This document shows positions 41,419 through 51,464 of a stretch of DNA of 51,464 nt, one piece after another. Positions within the stretch are counted from its first letter, which is position 1, and each line of letters begins with the position of its first letter. The position numbers and the translations under genes are program-made. The notes beneath the pieces were generated by a model. That model was not told where the DNA came from. It did no database searches and was given only the letters and a program-made list of their open reading frames with translations. The DNA is from Pinguiococcus pyrenoidosus (taxonomy: Eukaryota > Sar > Pinguiophyceae > Pinguiochrysidales > Pinguiochrysidaceae), in contig JAAMXY010000031.1 in the NCBI GenBank assembly GCA_019677205.1, forward strand, positions 1 to 51,464. The letters run 5' to 3'.

Positions 41419-43283
41419 CTATAGCTTGCTGCGCATCCTTCTGCGCCCAGCAATCTTGCGGAAGCTCTCTACGCGCTTCTTCAGACGCTGCTTCACTACC
41501 TTTCCACTCGAATTTCGCGGCAGCTTAAGACAGATATACAGCGTCTTTGGATGCTTGAAACCTGCCAGGCCTCCCGACCGCAAATGGTTGCGAAGGAGAC
41601 GATGCAGCTCGGAATCATGCAAAAATTCGGGATCCCCGCTTACCCCCTGGCGTTCTGCCACTCGTCGAAAGTCCTCCGGTGACACAGTGACAACGGCACA
41701 CACCTGCTCCCCCAGCCTGAGGTCGGGGAGGCCAACAACGGCAGCGGCGCACAGCCTCAGGCCTGCAAGACTGGAGCCTTGTGGCGCCTCAAAAACCCTG
41801 AGCAAGTCTTCGACCTCAAAGGCATTCACATTCTCGCCGCCCGTCTTGATCACGTCGGACAGCCTTCCCGAGAAAAAGAGATTCCCGCCGGCGCCAATGT
41901 ACCCCAAGTCCCCTGCATCAATCAGTGCGGCCAGAATTGGCATCGCATCAGAAGCCGCAAATCAATCTCGCTCCCGACAGGAGCTTCATATCCCACAAGC
42001 CTACCTGTGTGAAGCCATCCGTTGCGAATTCGGGAGGAGTCGCAAGGGACGTCGGGTCCGCGCCAGTAGCCGGGGGTCACGTGCGGCCCTCGCGTCAGAA
42101 TCTCTCCTACCGCTTCCTTGCTCAGATAGCGGCTTTCGTCGTCCTTCAGCCGTATTCGAATCTCAGCGTGCGGTACCGGCTGGCCGGCAAAGCACGCAGC
42201 GCCTCCAAGCGTCAGCACTGCTTCAGTCAACAGCCCGAAGGTGACGCTTGAGCCTGCCTCGGTACATGCGTACGTCTGCACCACGACCGCGCCTGGCATA
42301 AGCGCCTTCGCCTCCTGGAAGAGCGAGGGAAGGGCGGAGAGGCTCCCGCCACCGACGAGCACCAATCGAATGTTGGGCAAGCGCCTTCCCATTCTCGTGA
42401 GCTCGCTTGTGACCATGTGCAGCATCGTAGGCACGACCACGAGAGTATTGACGGCGATCCTAGCTAAGCTGTCCACGAGAGGATACAGGAGCGGGCTCTT
42501 GAGGGGTCTGCTCCGCGCGGACTTGGAATTCGGAGGGGAGAAGACATGGGTGCCCCCCATCATCGTGACTGCTAGAGAAGTGGAGATCCCCCCGATGTGG
42601 AAGAGCGGCACCACCGACAGAAAGACCGAGTCTTGGGCGATCCCCACCGGCGCGCAGACCTTCGCCATGGCTTGGCAGACGGCCATGGCATGGGTGATCA
42701 CGACGCCTTTCGCCTTCCCGCTTGTGCCACTGGTGAACAAGATGAAGGCTACGCCGGACGTCGCCGCATCGCTGGGCTCTTCAGCAGACACCACGAGCTC
42801 CCCAAGCTCTTCGTGCAGAAGCTCTTCGGGCAGTAGCTCCCTCTGGCCCATGGCCAGTGGTTCCAGCGCAACAGGCCAGGCACATTGCGACACCGCAGCC
42901 TCTGCCTTCGAGAATTGAGCCTCGTCCGCCAGAAAGAGCTGCGGCGTGGTATCCGATAGCGCGGATGCAAGCTCGGCTGGCTCCCAACGCACGTTGAGAG
43001 GCACTGCAATCGCTCCAGCAGCTGCAATCGCATACAAGGACTGCAGCATTCCGCAGCCGTTGCCGGCCAAGATCGCCACCCGCGGCTTGGAGGTGGGCGT
43101 CGCGCCCAGTCGCGCCCGCAGGCGCGTGTAAAGCGCTTGAACAGCACGATGGAACTCTCGCCAGCTTGTCAATCGGGGGGGTTGGTCCCTCGTCGCAGCA
43201 TCGCAGGACGCATACTCCACCGTGGCCACGCCATCTGGATTCACGGTGCACGCGCGGGCGAGGCCATGGCAGACATGTGCCAT
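41419..43283 (-). CDS. o-Succinylbenzoate-CoA ligase (MenE/AAE14-like) with PTS1
   Basis: An adenylate-forming ligase that activates o-succinylbenzoate in phylloquinone (vitamin K1) synthesis. Exons: 42005-43283 and 41419-41912; 590 aa. Motifs: ILFTSGTSGKAKGVVITH (P-loop), VVPLFHIGGI, YACTEAGSS (A5), ILTRGPHVTPGYW, LHTGDLGYI (A7), GRLSDVIKTGGENV (A8) and NSSGKVVKQRL (A10 Lys). The stretches VPLNVRWEPAELASAL, LVGGGSLS and GQPVPHAEIRIRL match plant AAE14 rather than general acyl-CoA ligases. The last residues are RRRMRSKL-stop, a canonical peroxisomal PTS1 tripeptide; I see no plastid leader. A general acyl-CoA synthetase is the alternative. The start codon faces the INO1-type gene across about 1 kb. 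Confidence 0.85.
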
Positions 43284-44294
43284 ACCTCGGGGATGGCGAC
43301 CATATCTGTGGCCCTCGCCCCCCGAGGAAATTGTTCACACCCGCATGTAGTGGGGGGTCGCCAGCCGAGGTTCCAGCCTTGTGCGAAATCGAGAAACGGG
43401 GGAGCTGAGCAAATCGTCATTGGTCCGAACTGCGAGAAATGACGGTAGCCGAGCTGTGCCACGCGAGGCCTTGTGCTGTGATGTCATCGCAGTCCACCAA
43501 TCGGCCTCGCTGATCATCCGCTCCGGAATCCATTCCACCCTTCTGTCGTTACCAAACATATTACATACTCATCAACATAAAATATACAGTTAGAATTTTT
43601 CATGCTGAAAATATGATTAATACGAAACGTGCGAGTCTTCGGATCTCTTTCTCCCATCGATTTCCCGCGCCGGATCCGGGGCTTGCCTAGTCAGCTGCTT
43701 TTCAGCGCCACCAAGCGAGGCTGCAGACACTGAGTTGGGCGTCACATCGGCCATCCATCGTTTGCTTGGCGCAGAGGAGCTGCACACTTTCCTCGAGGAC
43801 GAGAACACGCCGCGGCGCAGAGCTCGTAGAGCACGTCGGCCACCGCTTCGACCACAGCCGATCGATCAGGTACGGGCTGCACGTCGACTCCAAGCTCTTG
43901 CAATAAGACCGGCAACGCGGCACTGCAAGGTTTGCCGTGGACGTGTGTCACCTGAGATCCATGAGAGCTAGAGATGGGAAGGGCAGCAACTCGGTGACAG
44001 TCCCACGGCGGCAGAGCTTTGCCGAAACCGCGCGTCCGCAGCTTTCGAAAGGAGAGGGGATCAGGGTTAGAGTGAGGAATACGAGAGAGTCAATTTCCGT
44101 CTTGGCTCTCGTTTGGCAAGGACACATGCCAGTCCGTCCAGTGGCTCGACTGTGTGCTACTTGCCAAGCCACTGAGAAAGCGAGGGAAGGGCAGCTGCTC
44201 TCCGGCGTATTCAGATCCTTGTCGCTGACGTCTTCTTTCTTCTGCAGATCTACTCTTGCGGGCTTCTGGCGTTTGGCTCTTGGGAAGCTACAGA
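43284..44294. promoter_or_regulatory. Divergent intergenic region, OSB-CoA ligase / inositol synthase
   Basis: About 1 kb. An AT-rich patch runs at about 43550-43625. A pyrimidine tract with CTGCAG just before 44249 resembles a splice acceptor, so the inositol synthase may have an intron in its 5' UTR. A minus-strand frame at 43742-43951 (LLQELGVDVQPVPDRSAVVEAVADVLYEL) looks protein-like but has no start or splice context I could settle. Confidence 0.35.
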
Positions 44295-45887
44295 ATGACT
44301 TCTGCGATCTTCTCTGACAACGACTTTAAGGTCGAGTCCCCCGACGTCCGGTACACGGAGGAGCACATCGTTGCCAACTACAAGTACGAGACGACAAGCG
44401 TCGAAGGCAATGTAGTCCGACCGTCGCGTCGCACGTACACCTTCAAGACGGAACGCCGCGTTCCCAAGACCGGCCTTATGCTCGTGGGCTGGGGAGGAAA
44501 CAACGGCTCCACCACCACGGCCGGGATCTTGGCAAACAAGCATGGCATCACTTGGAATACCAAGTCCGGGGTGCAGACGCCCAACTACTGGGGTTCCATG
44601 ACGCAGGCGTCGACCGTGAAGATCGGCGCAGATCCCGCTGGCAACAGCGTCTTCATTCCCTTCAATCGCCTTCTGCCCATGCTCAGCCCGAATGACCTCG
44701 TGGTCGGAGGCTGGGACATCAGCTCCCTGAACCTTGCCGACTCCATGGAACGCGCAGAAGTGCTGGAGTATGACCTTCAGCGGAAGCTGCGTCCGTACAT
44801 GGAGAACATGGTACCTCTTCCGTCAATATATTTCCCTGACTTCATCGCAGCGAACCAAGCCGACCGCGCGGACAACGTCCTTAGCGGCAGCAAGAAGGAG
44901 CAGATGGAGCAGGTCCGCCAGCACATTCGCGACTTCAAGGCCGCCAACGAGCTCGAGAAAGTCATCGTTCTATGGACTGCCAACACGGAGCGCTTCTCTG
45001 CCGTGGAAGCCGGGAAGAATGACACAGCTGACGTGCTGATGAAGTCGATCGAGCGTGGCGACGCCGAGATCAGCCCGTCGACGCTTTTCGCCGTCGCGTC
45101 TATCCTGGAGGGCTGCGCGTACATCAATGGCTCTCCCCAAAACACCTTCGTGCCGGGCGTCATCGAGTTGGCCGAGCGGAACAAGGTCTACATCGCCGGC
45201 GACGACTTCAAGTCCGGGCAGACGAAGATGAAAAGCGTGCTGGTGGACTTCCTCGTCAATGCGGGCATCAAGCCGGTCTCCATCGTGTCGTACAACCACC
45301 TGGGAAACAATGATGGACGCAATCTCAGTGCGCCGCAGACCTTCCGCTCCAAGGAGATCTCGAAATCGAATGTGGTGGACGACATGGTGGCGTCGAACCG
45401 GATCCTGTACGACGAGAACGAGCATCCCGACCATACTGTAGTCATCAAGTATGTTCCCTACGTGGGTGACTCGAAGCGAGCGATGGACGAGTACACCTCG
45501 GAGATCTTCATGGGCGGCACGAACACGATCGTCCTGCACAACACCTGCGAAGACTCCCTGCTGGCGACGCCCCTGATCTATGATCTGGTGGTGATCATGG
45601 AGCTCTGCCAGAGGATCAAGGTCACTCCGGAGGGCGAGGAAGAGGAAGGCTTCCACTCCGTCATCTCGCTGCTGTCCTACCTTCTCAAGGCACCTTTGGT
45701 TCCGCAAGGAACTCCTATTTTGAACGCCCTTTTCGCCCAACGCCAGTGCATGGTCAATGTCTTCCGTGCCTGTGTAGGGCTTGCGCCGGAAAACAACATG
45801 ACGCTGGAACATAAGCTGGTCAGCCACATCGAGGCAGCGAAGGAAACATCTGAGCGGCCTCCGAAGCGCATGCGTATGTCGCCCTAG
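44295..45887 (+). CDS. INO1: Inositol-3-phosphate synthase
   Basis: Converts glucose 6-phosphate to myo-inositol 3-phosphate with NAD, the first committed step of inositol synthesis, in the cytosol. A single exon of 530 aa, close to the usual 510-530. Motifs: [17 protein letters not shown] (NAD binding), [55 protein letters not shown] and the terminal PLVPQGTPI region. It is highly conserved, and the start with [13 protein letters not shown] fits. No leader is seen. It converges with the NDOR1 gene, 288 bases apart. Confidence 0.97.
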   Translation: MTSAIFSDNDFKVESPDVRYTEEHIVANYKYETTSVEGNVVRPSRRTYTFKTERRVPKTGLMLVGWGGNNGSTTTAGILANKHGITWNTKSGVQTPNYWGSMTQASTVKIGADPAGNSVFIPFNRLLPMLSPNDLVVGGWDISSLNLADSMERAEVLEYDLQRKLRPYMENMVPLPSIYFPDFIAANQADRADNVLSGSKKEQMEQVRQHIRDFKAANELEKVIVLWTANTERFSAVEAGKNDTADVLMKSIERGDAEISPSTLFAVASILEGCAYINGSPQNTFVPGVIELAERNKVYIAGDDFKSGQTKMKSVLVDFLVNAGIKPVSIVSYNHLGNNDGRNLSAPQTFRSKEISKSNVVDDMVASNRILYDENEHPDHTVVIKYVPYVGDSKRAMDEYTSEIFMGGTNTIVLHNTCEDSLLATPLIYDLVVIMELCQRIKVTPEGEEEEGFHSVISLLSYLLKAPLVPQGTPILNALFAQRQCMVNVFRACVGLAPENNMTLEHKLVSHIEAAKETSERPPKRMRMSP

Positions 45888-46175
45888 ACTGATTCAGCTT
45901 AGTCCAACCTTACTCGTAGAAGAAGAGGCTAGAGCCGCGCTGTTGCGCCTCAGACACCCTCTCTCGGACTGGGTGTGAAGGGGAGAGGGGGCAAAGGAGG
46001 CAAGAGAGCAGTTACCTGCCCCACGGCAAAGCGGTGGAGGTAGAATGAGAATGCTCAGCGTCCACAAGGGAACCACTGGGACTTGAGCTGTATTTGTGGA
46101 GCTGTGGCTGTGGTGGCAGCAACTAGATGAAGACAGACCGTTGGGGGATAATACATGACGGGAACTGTGTTTGCT

Positions 46176-48498
46176 TCACCACGCTTCTACGATGTACCGA
46201 CCTTCCTTCTCCAGGCGCTTCAACCAGGCCGTGGCCTCTTCGGCGCTCATTCCGCCGGTATCAATCGCAACTTGCTTAACAGACGCAGCGACGTCCTGAG
46301 GCATGCCCTTGCTCGTTCCACTAATGTACAAGGACCCGCGCCGCAGGCCCAGGAACTCCCAGATGAGCTGCCTCGTGGAATGCTCCAGGATGCGATCTGT
46401 GACGTAGACCTTTCTTTCGGTGTCTCGTGAGAAGGCCGGCTCGGGCATGTAAAACCAGGAAGAATGCTTCTCCAGCACATCCGCCCACTCCTCCTGGTAA
46501 TAGAAGTCCATGGTGCGCTTGCGGCAGCCGAAAATGAGAGCGAAGTGCTTCTTGGCGAACGGCGACTCTGTGCCGTCCCCCTCCTGGAACTTCTCGACCA
46601 TGGCAAGCCTTTCTCGGAGCAGAGCGCGCATCGGAGCAATCCCGGTTCCCGGTCCAACGCAGAGCAGAGGAGGCACATGAGCAGGAGAGCGGTCGTGCAA
46701 GCTTCCATTCGCAAGCTCGGGCAAGCGCATCTGGCTGGCCCGAATAAAGAGTCGCACAGACGATCCTGGCGGAGACGAAGCCAGGTAGCCGGAGCACAAG
46801 CCGACGTGTGTTCGACCGTAGGGCGTCTTCTGACGAACGACTCCAACACACAGGTGTGCGGAATTCACATCTGCCGAGCAGGGTGCACCGCCCGCCAGGG
46901 AGAACTCTCTGGGGATGATTGTGGGGACGAGCTTCAAAAGCGCCATCAGTGGCGGTCTGACAGATCGGAACTCCTCCAAGACGTCGAGATGGCTTCGCCG
47001 CTCCCGGATGCAGTAGTCCTATGTGAGTGCGAACGCGCGCCGCAAGTTGCCAAGCTCAGGACTAGGGAATGATGAGGATTCTCGCACAACACTTACAAGA
47101 AGAAGGTCGTATCCTTCGGGAGAAGCCAGCTCCTTCAACTTGTCCTTCTCGTCTTCGTTCTCCGCCCAAGGCCAAAGTCTTTCAAAAAACGAACGGGTCG
47201 GCGTTCCCGCAAGATCCAAGAAGCGCTTTGCAAAGTCGGCCAAAGAGCAACAGCGAGGTAATTGCATCTTTGGAGGACAAAGCTGCGTGAGTAGTTGCTG
47301 CTCAGCGACCCAAGACGTCCCGAGGTACGCTACCTTCATGGTCGGCCATTCTGGTGGTGCAGTCTGTGCATCACTCTCCGCCACTGAGATCACCATTGCC
47401 AATCTCTTTTCTCGCGTTTCTACTTCAGGTGGAAAGCCTGCAGAGTCCAAGAGGAGCTGTCCAAATCTACGCACTATCTCGGCCGAATTCTCAGGAAAGA
47501 CGACCTGCGGGTACGCGTGAGACAGGAGCGACAGAACGGACGGAACGGGCGGCCCTCACCGCTACGTCTCCGCCGTGGAAGTCCCAGTTGCCGGGAGGCA
47601 GCGCGATCTCGATGTGCCGCGTCTCCTGTATCCAGTCGTCGGCAGTGATTCTCCGATTGACCGCCACGGTGCCAAGAGCTGGTTCGTTGCCGAAGGGCGT
47701 CAAATCGCCGTATGGCTTCTCGTAGAAGCCTCCGACATCCGACTCTGCGCCTGCACCAGCAAACGCCAATGACAACGAAAGCGCTTCTTGTCTCGCAGAC
47801 TGCTGGAGTTCCTCCTCCGTCATCTCCGGCGTTGCGTGGCGCGCTGCAACGACCCGAAGGACGTCCTTGGCCCACCCTTCGAAGGTCCCGTAGACACCTT
47901 CGGCAGCCTGTTCATTCGCTAGCGTCAGCCGAGCCACGCCCTCCAATGCCGCTGCCCCAAGCTGCTCCAGCCGCCGACCCAGCCGCCGAGCAGCGGCATT
48001 GAACTTCTCATACGTGGTGTCGCCGAGACCCAAGACGGCCATGCGACAGCCTTCGAAGAGATCTGCCGCTAGCCTACGTCGTCGAAGGGCCTTCCATCCT
48101 CGTTGCATGTTACTCGGTGCCTCTCCCGCCCCAGCGGTCGCCACTGCGATGGACATTTGTCAGCGTTATCCTCTCGACTGATCGAAAGCGCGCTGCAGAG
48201 GCACCTATCCAGACGACTGCTGACGCCGATCTGGCCAGCGCCGGAAGCATCTCTGCGTCAAGATCATCCAGCGCGTAGGCAGCGGCCTGTGGGAGGTGCA
48301 GCACAGAATCAGCTGCGAAGTCGAGCGGAAAATCGCTCCTTCGGGCAAGAAACGAGGCCAGACTGTGCGCGAAGTGAAAGGCCGCACCTGAAGATTCAGA
48401 GACTGCGCGCGACGCCGAAGCGTATGGGCCAAATCTTGGGCAGTGCCGGTCTGACTGCCATATAGTACCAGCAGCCTTGCTCTATTTCGCTCCGCCAT
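46176..48498 (-). CDS. NDOR1: NADPH-dependent diflavin oxidoreductase 1 (Tah18-like)
   Basis: Transfers electrons from NADPH through FAD and FMN to the Dre2/CIAPIN1 Fe-S protein in cytosolic iron-sulfur assembly. Exons: 48388-48498, 48205-48286, 47560-48143, 47097-47504, 46176-47018; 675 aa. The FMN loop GSQTGTAQD is at residues 14-22, and VLGLGDTTYEKFN follows. The FAD domain has REFSLAGG where R-x-Y/F-S-x-A/S-S is usual. The NADPH part has LCVGPGTGIAPMRALL, LIFGCRKRTMDFYYQEEW and AFSRD. The C-terminus ends in Trp (YIVEAW), as expected for nicotinamide gating. The short FMN start without a membrane anchor separates it from cytochrome P450 reductase. In the second FMN loop the sequence reads ATAGAGEAPSN where TTGQGDPPDN is usual, so FMN contacts may differ. 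Confidence 0.9.
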
Positions 48499-48696
48499 TC
48501 CGCCAGAAAGGCTCTCCGGTTTTGGCGGGAAATGCCTCTTGCGCGCACTAGATGTTTCCGTAAATTATGGGTAAATAGCAAGGGTATGGCAGATATCTGC
48601 ATGACTTTCTCATATTTGCCCATGATATGCGCAGACAGATCACAAGACTCTCTGAAGAGCTCTGCCGACCGCGCCACCGTTCAGTCACGCTGCAGC
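48499..48696. promoter_or_regulatory. Bidirectional promoter region, NDOR1 / makorin
   Basis: Only 198 bases separate the two start codons. The central part (about 48550-48615) is AT-rich. It has to serve both genes. Confidence 0.45.
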
Positions 48697-50167
48697 ATGA
48701 AGAGCTCACGGACTCCGATATGCAAGTTCTACGCTTCTGGCGTGTGCACGGCGGGGAATCGCTGTCGATTCCGCCATGTGAAAGGTGCTGAAGCGCTTCT
48801 TCGACGGAATCGCTGCGGGTTCTGGAAATGCTTTCCTGGCCAGCTGACCTTCCCAGCCTCGCTCACGGCGTTCGATTTGCACCTCCTTAGGAGCTCACGA
48901 GGATTCGGTGGTGGACGGTGCCTTTGACAGAGTTCGAGCGCCGCCGGCGTCCATACCGTCGCTTTGCCGATACGTCAACTCTGCGAGGGGCTGCAGCCTG
49001 GGAGACCGATGTCCCTTCTATCACACCAACTACGAGGCCGAGGAGCGCGCGAGGAGACTGAGGTTTGAAAAGCAGCAGAAGCAGGCTGCTGCGAAGGGAA
49101 AGGCGTCGGGACCGAGAACAGCCAGGTGCGCAAACTGAAAAGCCGTACCGAGAGGCGTGATTGGCGATGCTACGCGATGCTAAGCGATGCTGCGCAGGGC
49201 TCGCGGCTCTGCAGAGCAGACTGCGTCGGCCAAGGAAGCAAAGAGAATTGCCGAGAAGCCGACGGTTGCGGAACAGGAAGACGGAGAGGTCGCGTGGGAG
49301 CTGCCTGGCACGGAGTCGGCGTACTTTTACGGGGCTCCTTCGGAAGAGCCGGTGTTTCCCAGCCGTGCAAGTGGTCCAAAGTGGAGCGCAGTCGCCAAGG
49401 ATCCAGCTTTCGACGACGATAACGACGACGACGAGGAGGAGGAGGAGGAGGATGTTGGAGGTGCTGCGGAAGCGAAGGAGCCGCTTGTGGAAGATCAGAC
49501 TCCAGTGTGCATCTACTTCACGCAAGGCTTCTGCAGATACGGTGATCAGTGCCGGTACCGACACCCCCCGCGCGAAGAGGAACTGAGTCAGAGCTTTCTG
49601 GCGGATGAGGCGGAAGGGTCTCTGGAGGATGACTTTGATGCCTTGGAAGAAAAGATTGCGACGGCCGAGGCCCATTGCGGCATCTGCTTGGATCCCGTGC
49701 AAGGCGTGCCAAAGGACGACGCGGGGGAAGGCAGCGATCAGAACGACAGCGAGTATCGCCCGTGGAACCGATTTGGCATCATGCCCAGCTGCAACCATAC
49801 CTTCTGCCTGAGCTGCATCAGGGAATGGCGAAGCGCCGGTGCAGAGAATGCTACGAGCTGTCCCCTGTGCCGGGAGGTGTCCCATTACGTGATTCCGTCG
49901 AACTCGTACGTCGTGAATCCAGAGAAGAAGAAAAGACTGGTGGCGGACTATCTTGCCAAGCTTCGGTCCATCGACTGTAAGCACTTCGACATGGGCAGAG
50001 GCGAGTGCCCTTTTGGCGTCAGCTGCTTCTACAGGCACCGTTATCCGGATGGGACGCTAGCCTCACGAGACGTCCGCCTTCTGCAAGGCGCTGCCGGTGC
50101 CGCGGGCGGCGACGCAGTGACTACCCGGGTCGATCAGAGGATGAGCCTGGCAGACTGGATTGGCTAG
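48697..50167 (+). CDS. Makorin-type E3 ubiquitin ligase (CCCH zinc fingers plus RING)
   Basis: Makorins bind RNA through CCCH fingers and ubiquitinate through a RING. Exons: 48697-48784, 48891-49125, 49198-50167; 430 aa. CCCH fingers: CKFYASGVCTAGNRCRFRH, CRYVNSARGCSLGDRCPFYH, CIYFTQGFCRYGDQCRYRH, then the C3HC4 RING (HCGICLD, CNHTFCLSCIREWR, CPLC), then a fourth finger after the RING (CKHFDMGRGECPFGVSC plus FYRH). The three-fingers, RING, one-finger order is diagnostic of makorins, and RFGIMPSCNHTFCL-like and VIPSNSYV segments match the family closely. The second finger lies beyond the first intron. An acidic run (DDDNDDDEEEEEED) lies between the second and third fingers. I saw no separate makorin Cys-His motif. 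The short divergent region with NDOR1 suggests a shared promoter. Confidence 0.94.
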
Positions 50168-51097
50168 AAGCGTACTCGCATTGTCAAGCAGATCAAAGTA
50201 GATCGAAGCATGGTGTGCTGGTACAGCACGCCTCCGTCAAACCGAGTTGCACGCTGAGGGGAATGCCGACGGACTGGGATCGAGGTACCCTTTCTCGACG
50301 CAGTCTGTGCGAGGCCTGTCGGACACCTTGTCATGCGCCTCCGAGAGGGCCGGAGCTCGCGTCTCCGAGAGGGCCGAAGCTTGCGTATCGGAGATGGAGG
50401 CGTCCGCAACTCAGCAGCTGTCAAAGGCTTTCGTCTGGTGCGAGGGGAGGTGGCCCACTCTTCGGCGTAGCGTGGAGGGTCTGACCAGTACTTTCATCGT
50501 GTGCTACGCAGAAGCTCAAGTTTAGGTTGCGCTTCGGCTCACAAAGATTGATGAGATGCCGTGCCTCTCGCCAGACGGACTTGCCAAAGAGCTCAGAGTG
50601 ACAAGTCCTGCGGTCGAGCACGAGAGCTTCACTTGGAATTTCTTTCCAACGATTGAGCGCAAGTCTTTTATTCAAAGCTGGTCGCGATAAAGTCTCTCCC
50701 GATTTGTGTCTGGATGCTAATGCGGAGGACGGGAAAGGTGCCGCTAGGTCTCCTCCAGTCTTCCTCGCGTCAGAGAAACGCTTTCGAAGCGTGCCAGATT
50801 GCGAAGGGAAGTTGAGATCCAAAAACCGCCTGCGATGAGCTTGTCGAACAGAGCATTCTTTGGTCGTTTCGCAGTCAGTGGTGTCTGACACACGTCCACG
50901 CCATAGGCAGGGCCGAAGACAGATGAGCCAAGTAAAGCGAGATGCGCTTGTCAAGTCTCGACGTGTCTCCACAGAGTCACCATTGCTTCGATTCCATTCA
51001 GCCATGTTCGGACTGCTTGTCGTTGGTGGAGGCTTCTTCGGTCACGGCAGCGGGCCTCCGGTACGTCCACAGCCTGTCCCCTTGGCCGTGCGGGTCC
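50168..51097. other. Intergenic region before the right-edge gene
   Basis: About 930 bases. A minus-strand frame of 194 codons (50421-51005) occurs but shows no domain, and its codon use and composition look unlike neighbouring genes. It includes short direct repeats of a CTCCGAGAGGGCCGGAGC-type unit near 50338-50385. Probably 3' UTR and spacer. Confidence 0.3.
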
Positions 51098-51330
51098 TCA
51101 ACAAACTTGAGCCGCTTGCTGGTGATCTTTTCCCTTGACATGCACACATTCCTCTCTCCCTGAAAGACTCCTGATGATCCGTGTCTCGATTTCGCCGCGG
51201 CCACCAACGTAGACAGCCGCTGACGCGTTGCCGGCGACTGCTCGGATGGCGTCCTCGCGGTCTGCCGATCGCAACCTGATGAGAAAGCACCTTCGCAGGT
51301 CCGCAGTGAGCTTCGGGAATGGCCTCTTCG
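51098..51330 (-). CDS. C-terminal exon of an unknown gene, cut by the window edge
   Basis: A minus-strand frame without any ATG codes a convincing C-terminal exon: PKLTADLRRCFLIRLRSADR, then EDAIRAVAGNASAAVYVGGR, then ETRIIRSLSGREECVHVKGKDH and a stop at 51098-51100. The frame is closed by a TGA at about 51345, so an acceptor just inside it (for example after AACGAG) would start the exon. I could not join it in frame to the ATG at 51457 (MEHDDAQTQT...), so the rest of the gene probably lies beyond the window. I recognise no family. Confidence 0.45.
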
Positions 51331-51410
51331 GGATGCTCGTTCAGCTCCCAGTGCGGAGAGCAGCTGCCTGGCATGCTTTCGGACTTGTCCCCGTGGCCTC
51401 CGGAGGCTCT

Positions 51411-51440
<30 letters not shown>
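51411..51440. repeat. (GTCTGC)5 hexamer repeat
   Basis: Five perfect tandem copies at the right end. On the minus strand one frame reads Gln-Thr repeats. It is the third hexamer microsatellite in this window. Confidence 0.9.
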
Positions 51441-51441
<1 letters not shown>

Positions 51442-51464
51442 CGTCGTCGTGTTCCATCTCTTCG

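Noticed and set aside
46176-48498. Cytochrome P450 reductase as the identity of the diflavin enzyme
   Set aside because: There is no N-terminal membrane anchor, the protein starts directly at the FMN loop, and C-terminal blocks fit NDOR1 better.
50421-51005. 194-codon minus-strand frame after makorin
   Set aside because: No domain, unlikely composition, and it would sit between two better-supported features; treated as spacer.
1-51464. tRNA, rRNA, CRISPR arrays, transposons
   Set aside because: I looked for T-loop-like and A/B-box motifs, direct-repeat arrays, terminal repeats and reverse-transcriptase or transposase motifs and found none. A small RNA gene could still be missed by eye.

Overview
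The window looks like nuclear DNA from a flagellated, photosynthetic micro-eukaryote with a complex (secondary, red-lineage) plastid. The genes are eukaryotic, many are cut by short GT-AG introns of about 60-210 bases, and coding DNA is GC-rich while intergenic DNA has AT-rich patches. Several proteins begin with a signal peptide followed by a Phe- or Leu-led transit-like stretch (tyrosyl-tRNA synthetase ...[12 protein letters not shown], the SOUL protein ...SLTDGFQRP, IspD ...ADALFLR, a Tic22-like protein ...ASASALRL). This resembles the ASAFAP-type bipartite leader of ochrophytes, cryptophytes and haptophytes. An ochrophyte is my best guess; the species cannot be named from the sequence alone.

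Layout, left to right (strand in brackets): mitochondrial IF-2 (+), plastid IspD (-), NELF-C/D (+), plastid tyrosyl-tRNA synthetase (-), USP48-like ubiquitin protease (+), propionyl-CoA carboxylase alpha (-), DUF2358-SOUL heme-binding protein (+), histidine phosphatase (-), unknown 815-aa protein (+), Tic22-like import protein (-), unknown 1450-aa Gln-rich membrane protein with a secretory leader (+), MaoC-like dehydratase (-), PP2C phosphatase (+), TraB-domain protein (+), RING-H2 E3 ligase (-), TPH-like ciliary coiled coil (+), o-succinylbenzoate-CoA ligase with a peroxisomal SKL terminus (-), inositol-3-phosphate synthase (+), diflavin reductase NDOR1 (-), makorin E3 ligase (+), and a cut-off minus-strand gene at the right edge (-). 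For multi-exon genes I rebuilt the exon chains by hand; all chains given keep frame and end in a stop, except the 5' end of PP2C.

The genes alternate strand almost perfectly: 21 genes with a single same-strand neighbour pair (PP2C and TraB). Convergent stop codons lie only 24-364 bases apart, while divergent start codons usually share 200-1230 bases, so most promoters look bidirectional. The one break in the pattern is a 1-kb gap holding a small unexplained minus-strand reading frame.

Functionally the genes are a mixed set, not an operon. Plastid functions: MEP isoprenoid synthesis (IspD), protein import (Tic22), plastid translation (TyrRS), heme/tetrapyrrole binding (SOUL), and phylloquinone synthesis (OSB-CoA ligase, apparently peroxisomal). 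Mitochondrial functions: translation initiation (IF-2), propionyl-CoA carboxylation, a MaoC dehydratase. Cytosol and nucleus: NELF-C/D, ubiquitin system (USP48, RING-H2, makorin), Fe-S assembly electron donor (NDOR1), inositol synthesis, a PP2C. The least explained items are the Gln-rich repeat protein at 25.5-29.9 kb and the hypothetical at 21.4-23.8 kb.
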